A stretch of 64,000 nucleotides of DNA from NCBI GenBank assembly GCA_900317305.1, contig ONGG01000001.1, positions 186,001 to 250,000 of the forward strand, given 5' to 3'. The stretch comes from an uncultured Prevotellaceae bacterium. GTDB taxonomy: Bacteria > Bacteroidota > Bacteroidia > Bacteroidales > Bacteroidaceae. Shown here piece by piece: positions 62,551-64,000 of this stretch (positions within the stretch are counted from its first letter, which is position 1; each line of letters starts with the position of its first letter). The notes beneath the pieces are model-generated. The model had not been told where the DNA came from. It was given only the letters and a program-made list of their open reading frames with translations, and made no database searches. Position numbers and translations under genes: made by a program.

Positions 62551-62835
62551 TTACGGGTTACGGCGTTTTTTGCTTTTCTCTATCATTCTCTGGAGTTTCC
62601 GCTTGCTTACTTTTTTGTAGAGGTTGTTCTTCTTCTCCACATAGGCGGTGCCCAGCGAGTCGGCATAATAGTGGAACCACTCGTCACCAACGAGTTGGGC
62701 TTTCACCTCCTTGCCGTTCTTCAACTGTATAGTGCGCCACATACCGCGTTTGGCGGGAATGGCACCCACCTGTAGTGAGCATACAAGCAACAGTAAGCCC
62801 ACCATATATCTGTATGTGCTGATTCTCTTTTTCAT
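62551..62835 (-). CDS. Orphan N-terminal domain of an M6-type metallopeptidase, 94 residues
   Basis: A short exported protein (signal peptide about 1-25). The mature part IPAKRGMWRTIQLKNGKEV and LVGDEWFHYYADSLGTAYVE looks like the N-terminal domain that precedes the catalytic domain in Bacteroidota M6 (immune-inhibitor-A-like) peptidases. Nothing of the peptidase follows: the frame ends with a basic tail (KKVSKRKLQRMIEKSKKRRNP) and the next gene begins. It is either a remnant or a stand-alone domain. The TPR gene ends nine bases upstream. Confidence 0.72.
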   Translation of the reverse strand: MKKRISTYRYMVGLLLLVCSLQVGAIPAKRGMWRTIQLKNGKEVKAQLVGDEWFHYYADSLGTAYVEKKNNLYKKVSKRKLQRMIEKSKKRRNP

Positions 62836-62844
62836 ATCGCGTTG

Positions 62845-63999
62845 TTATTTTGTTGCAGGTTCAACATTCTCCTTATCTGGTATGAGCTCAAGCAAATGCT
62901 CTTCCAGCGTGCCTTTTTCCAGATACTCATTCAACTTGTCCATTTCAGGTGATGTCTTCACCAGGATATTTCTATTGTGATTATAGTGCCTCACCGTCCA
63001 CACCATGGCCTGCCTTTCCATCTCACGGGTCAGTTTCTTCACATGATTCGATTGTCCCAATATCACGCATCCACACATATAGGCGTTCAGTTCGGTAGGG
63101 CAGTCACCTATGCATTTCATGTGGCAATCATCGATCTCAATGTTCAACTCGTCTGTCTTGATACACCAAGTCGTGACATACTGTCCGGCTTGGATGGCGT
63201 TAGTGGCTGATAACGAATGGGTGAGGAAGTATTCAGCGCACCAGTAGGCATCACCACGATGGTAGGTGCAGTCCTCAACCGACGACAATTCTTCTACGGG
63301 CCTGACTCCACCACCTGGCTTTTCCAGACTCTCTATGGTCTCGGCCGTCTTGCTGGCCTTGGACGCTTGTCCATCTTTCTCGTAATACTGTTGCAGATAC
63401 TTCAACTCTTCAATGTATTTCTCCGAACCCAGGCCATACGCCTGATGTATGCGGTCCAAGGCCCTTAACTGAAGACGAATGGCTTCGGCATGCTCATTCA
63501 TCGCCGAATAATTCTCGGCAGCATGGATGAGAATCGACGACAAATCGTCGTCAGGCATATCGGCATTCTCACAGATCTTCAGCACCTCCTTGCTCGCTTC
63601 CAATGCTTTTGCCGTCTCATTGGCCATGGCATAATAGAAAGAGAGATTGTCGAGGATGATGGCATAGTCGCTCGTCTGCTTCTGACTTTCAAGGTCGCCC
63701 AGCAATTTCTCGGTTACCTTGATGGCATCTTTCACCTGCTCATTGCGCACGTACGATTTGGCGAGCAATGCCATGGCATTGACATAATTGCCGTCCGTAT
63801 TGCCGTTCAGTCGCCTGTATATAGTCGAACTGCGCTTGAACAGTTCGATGGCAGTGGCGTAACTGCCTTTGTCGACGAGTATCTTTCTGCCCATGGAGTC
63901 TGCTTTCAACGCATACTCCAGGTTCATCATGTCGTCCGGAACTTGTGCCTCATATTGGGCGAAGGCACCTGTCGAGGCGGCCAGCACCATCAACATCAA
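62845..63999 (-). CDS. Secreted TPR protein with cysteine-rich C-terminal domain (5' end probably outside window)
   Basis: The visible 384 residues begin with the end of a signal peptide (LMVLAASTGAFAQ), so the true start is at or just beyond the window edge. Residues 20-215 contain TPR-like helical pairs (YATAIELFKRSSTIYRRLNG, KALEASKEVLKICENA, HAEAIRLQLRALDRIHQAYG). The rest is a domain I do not recognise, with about nine cysteines (for example DDCHMKCIGDCP and YMCGCV), which suggests disulfides or a metal site. It is followed by the M6-type fragment and GH53. Confidence 0.72.
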   Translation of the reverse strand: MMLMVLAASTGAFAQYEAQVPDDMMNLEYALKADSMGRKILVDKGSYATAIELFKRSSTIYRRLNGNTDGNYVNAMALLAKSYVRNEQVKDAIKVTEKLLGDLESQKQTSDYAIILDNLSFYYAMANETAKALEASKEVLKICENADMPDDDLSSILIHAAENYSAMNEHAEAIRLQLRALDRIHQAYGLGSEKYIEELKYLQQYYEKDGQASKASKTAETIESLEKPGGGVRPVEELSSVEDCTYHRGDAYWCAEYFLTHSLSATNAIQAGQYVTTWCIKTDELNIEIDDCHMKCIGDCPTELNAYMCGCVILGQSNHVKKLTREMERQAMVWTVRHYNHNRNILVKTSPEMDKLNEYLEKGTLEEHLLELIPDKENVEPATK

Positions 64000-64000
64000 A

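Noticed and set aside
1..64000. CRISPR arrays, insertion sequences, prophage or tRNA genes
   Set aside because: I looked through the gaps and found no regular short repeats, transposase-like proteins, phage genes or cloverleaf-like sequences; tRNA detection by eye is limited.

Overview
The window looks like a chromosomal segment of a gut-type Bacteroidota, most probably the order Bacteroidales and a Prevotella-like genus. The reasons are: many start regions carry the Bacteroidota -7 box TAnnTTTG, some with TTTG 19-20 bases upstream; Shine-Dalgarno sites are scarce; lpxC and fabZ are fused in one gene; the rubrerythrin has its rubredoxin domain in front; several secreted proteins end in the Prevotella-style tail VYNLQG..GIYIVNGKK; and glycan-degrading enzymes are scattered among housekeeping genes. 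I saw no tRNA, rRNA, CRISPR array, insertion sequence or prophage gene. The genus is an inference.

Layout. 1-2.8 kb (+): end of purA, hisS, and a pectin-type acetylesterase that ends in a stub of a second esterase. 2.8-10.5 kb: carB (-), rubrerythrin (+), pgk (-), then a papain-like YiiX protein and a beta-helix protein (-). 10.7-18.8 kb: ridA (+), then a minus-strand block of radA, an N-acyltransferase, an FdtA-type sugar isomerase, purT, rmlB, a phosphoesterase, a cytidylate-kinase-like protein and a MATE transporter, several with overlapping ends. 18.9-22.4 kb (+): a secreted subtilase, xseA, xseB and a 91-residue protein. 22.4-39.0 kb (-): sixteen genes in one direction with gaps of 79 bases or less (phoH, purC, menG, aroE, purM, a small zinc-motif lipoprotein, prfA, pyrF, an HD hydrolase, lpxD, lpxC-fabZ, lpxA, miaA, a class A PBP, a Pif1-type helicase). 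This block joins nucleotide synthesis, menaquinone and shikimate steps, translation release, lipid A synthesis and wall synthesis.

39-49 kb: a DUF5715 protein with M15-peptidase-like residues (+), a pair of secreted beta-structured proteins (-), then a LacI-type regulator with a palindromic operator in its own promoter, followed by GH31 and GH2 glycosidases (+). 48.8-53.5 kb (-): DUF3298 lipoprotein, rsmG, a metallo-beta-lactamase-fold hydrolase, ruvC and a duplicated ABC ATPase, joined by short overlaps, then a small secreted protein. 53.7-57.0 kb (-): a 1026-residue secreted protein built on a tandem duplication, followed by a 60-residue protein and a clear terminator.

57.2-64 kb: a membrane iron-sulfur protein that looks like a NapH-NapG fusion, directly followed by an aldo/keto reductase with a twin-arginine/lipoprotein leader and two ferredoxin clusters; then butyrate kinase (+); then (-) a GH53 galactanase, an orphan M6-peptidase-type N-terminal domain and a TPR protein cut by the window edge. 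The NapHG-AKR pair is my best candidate for an undescribed system: it would carry electrons from the quinone pool to an exported reductase. Most of the rest is ordinary core genome. All family calls rest on motifs read by eye, without any database search.
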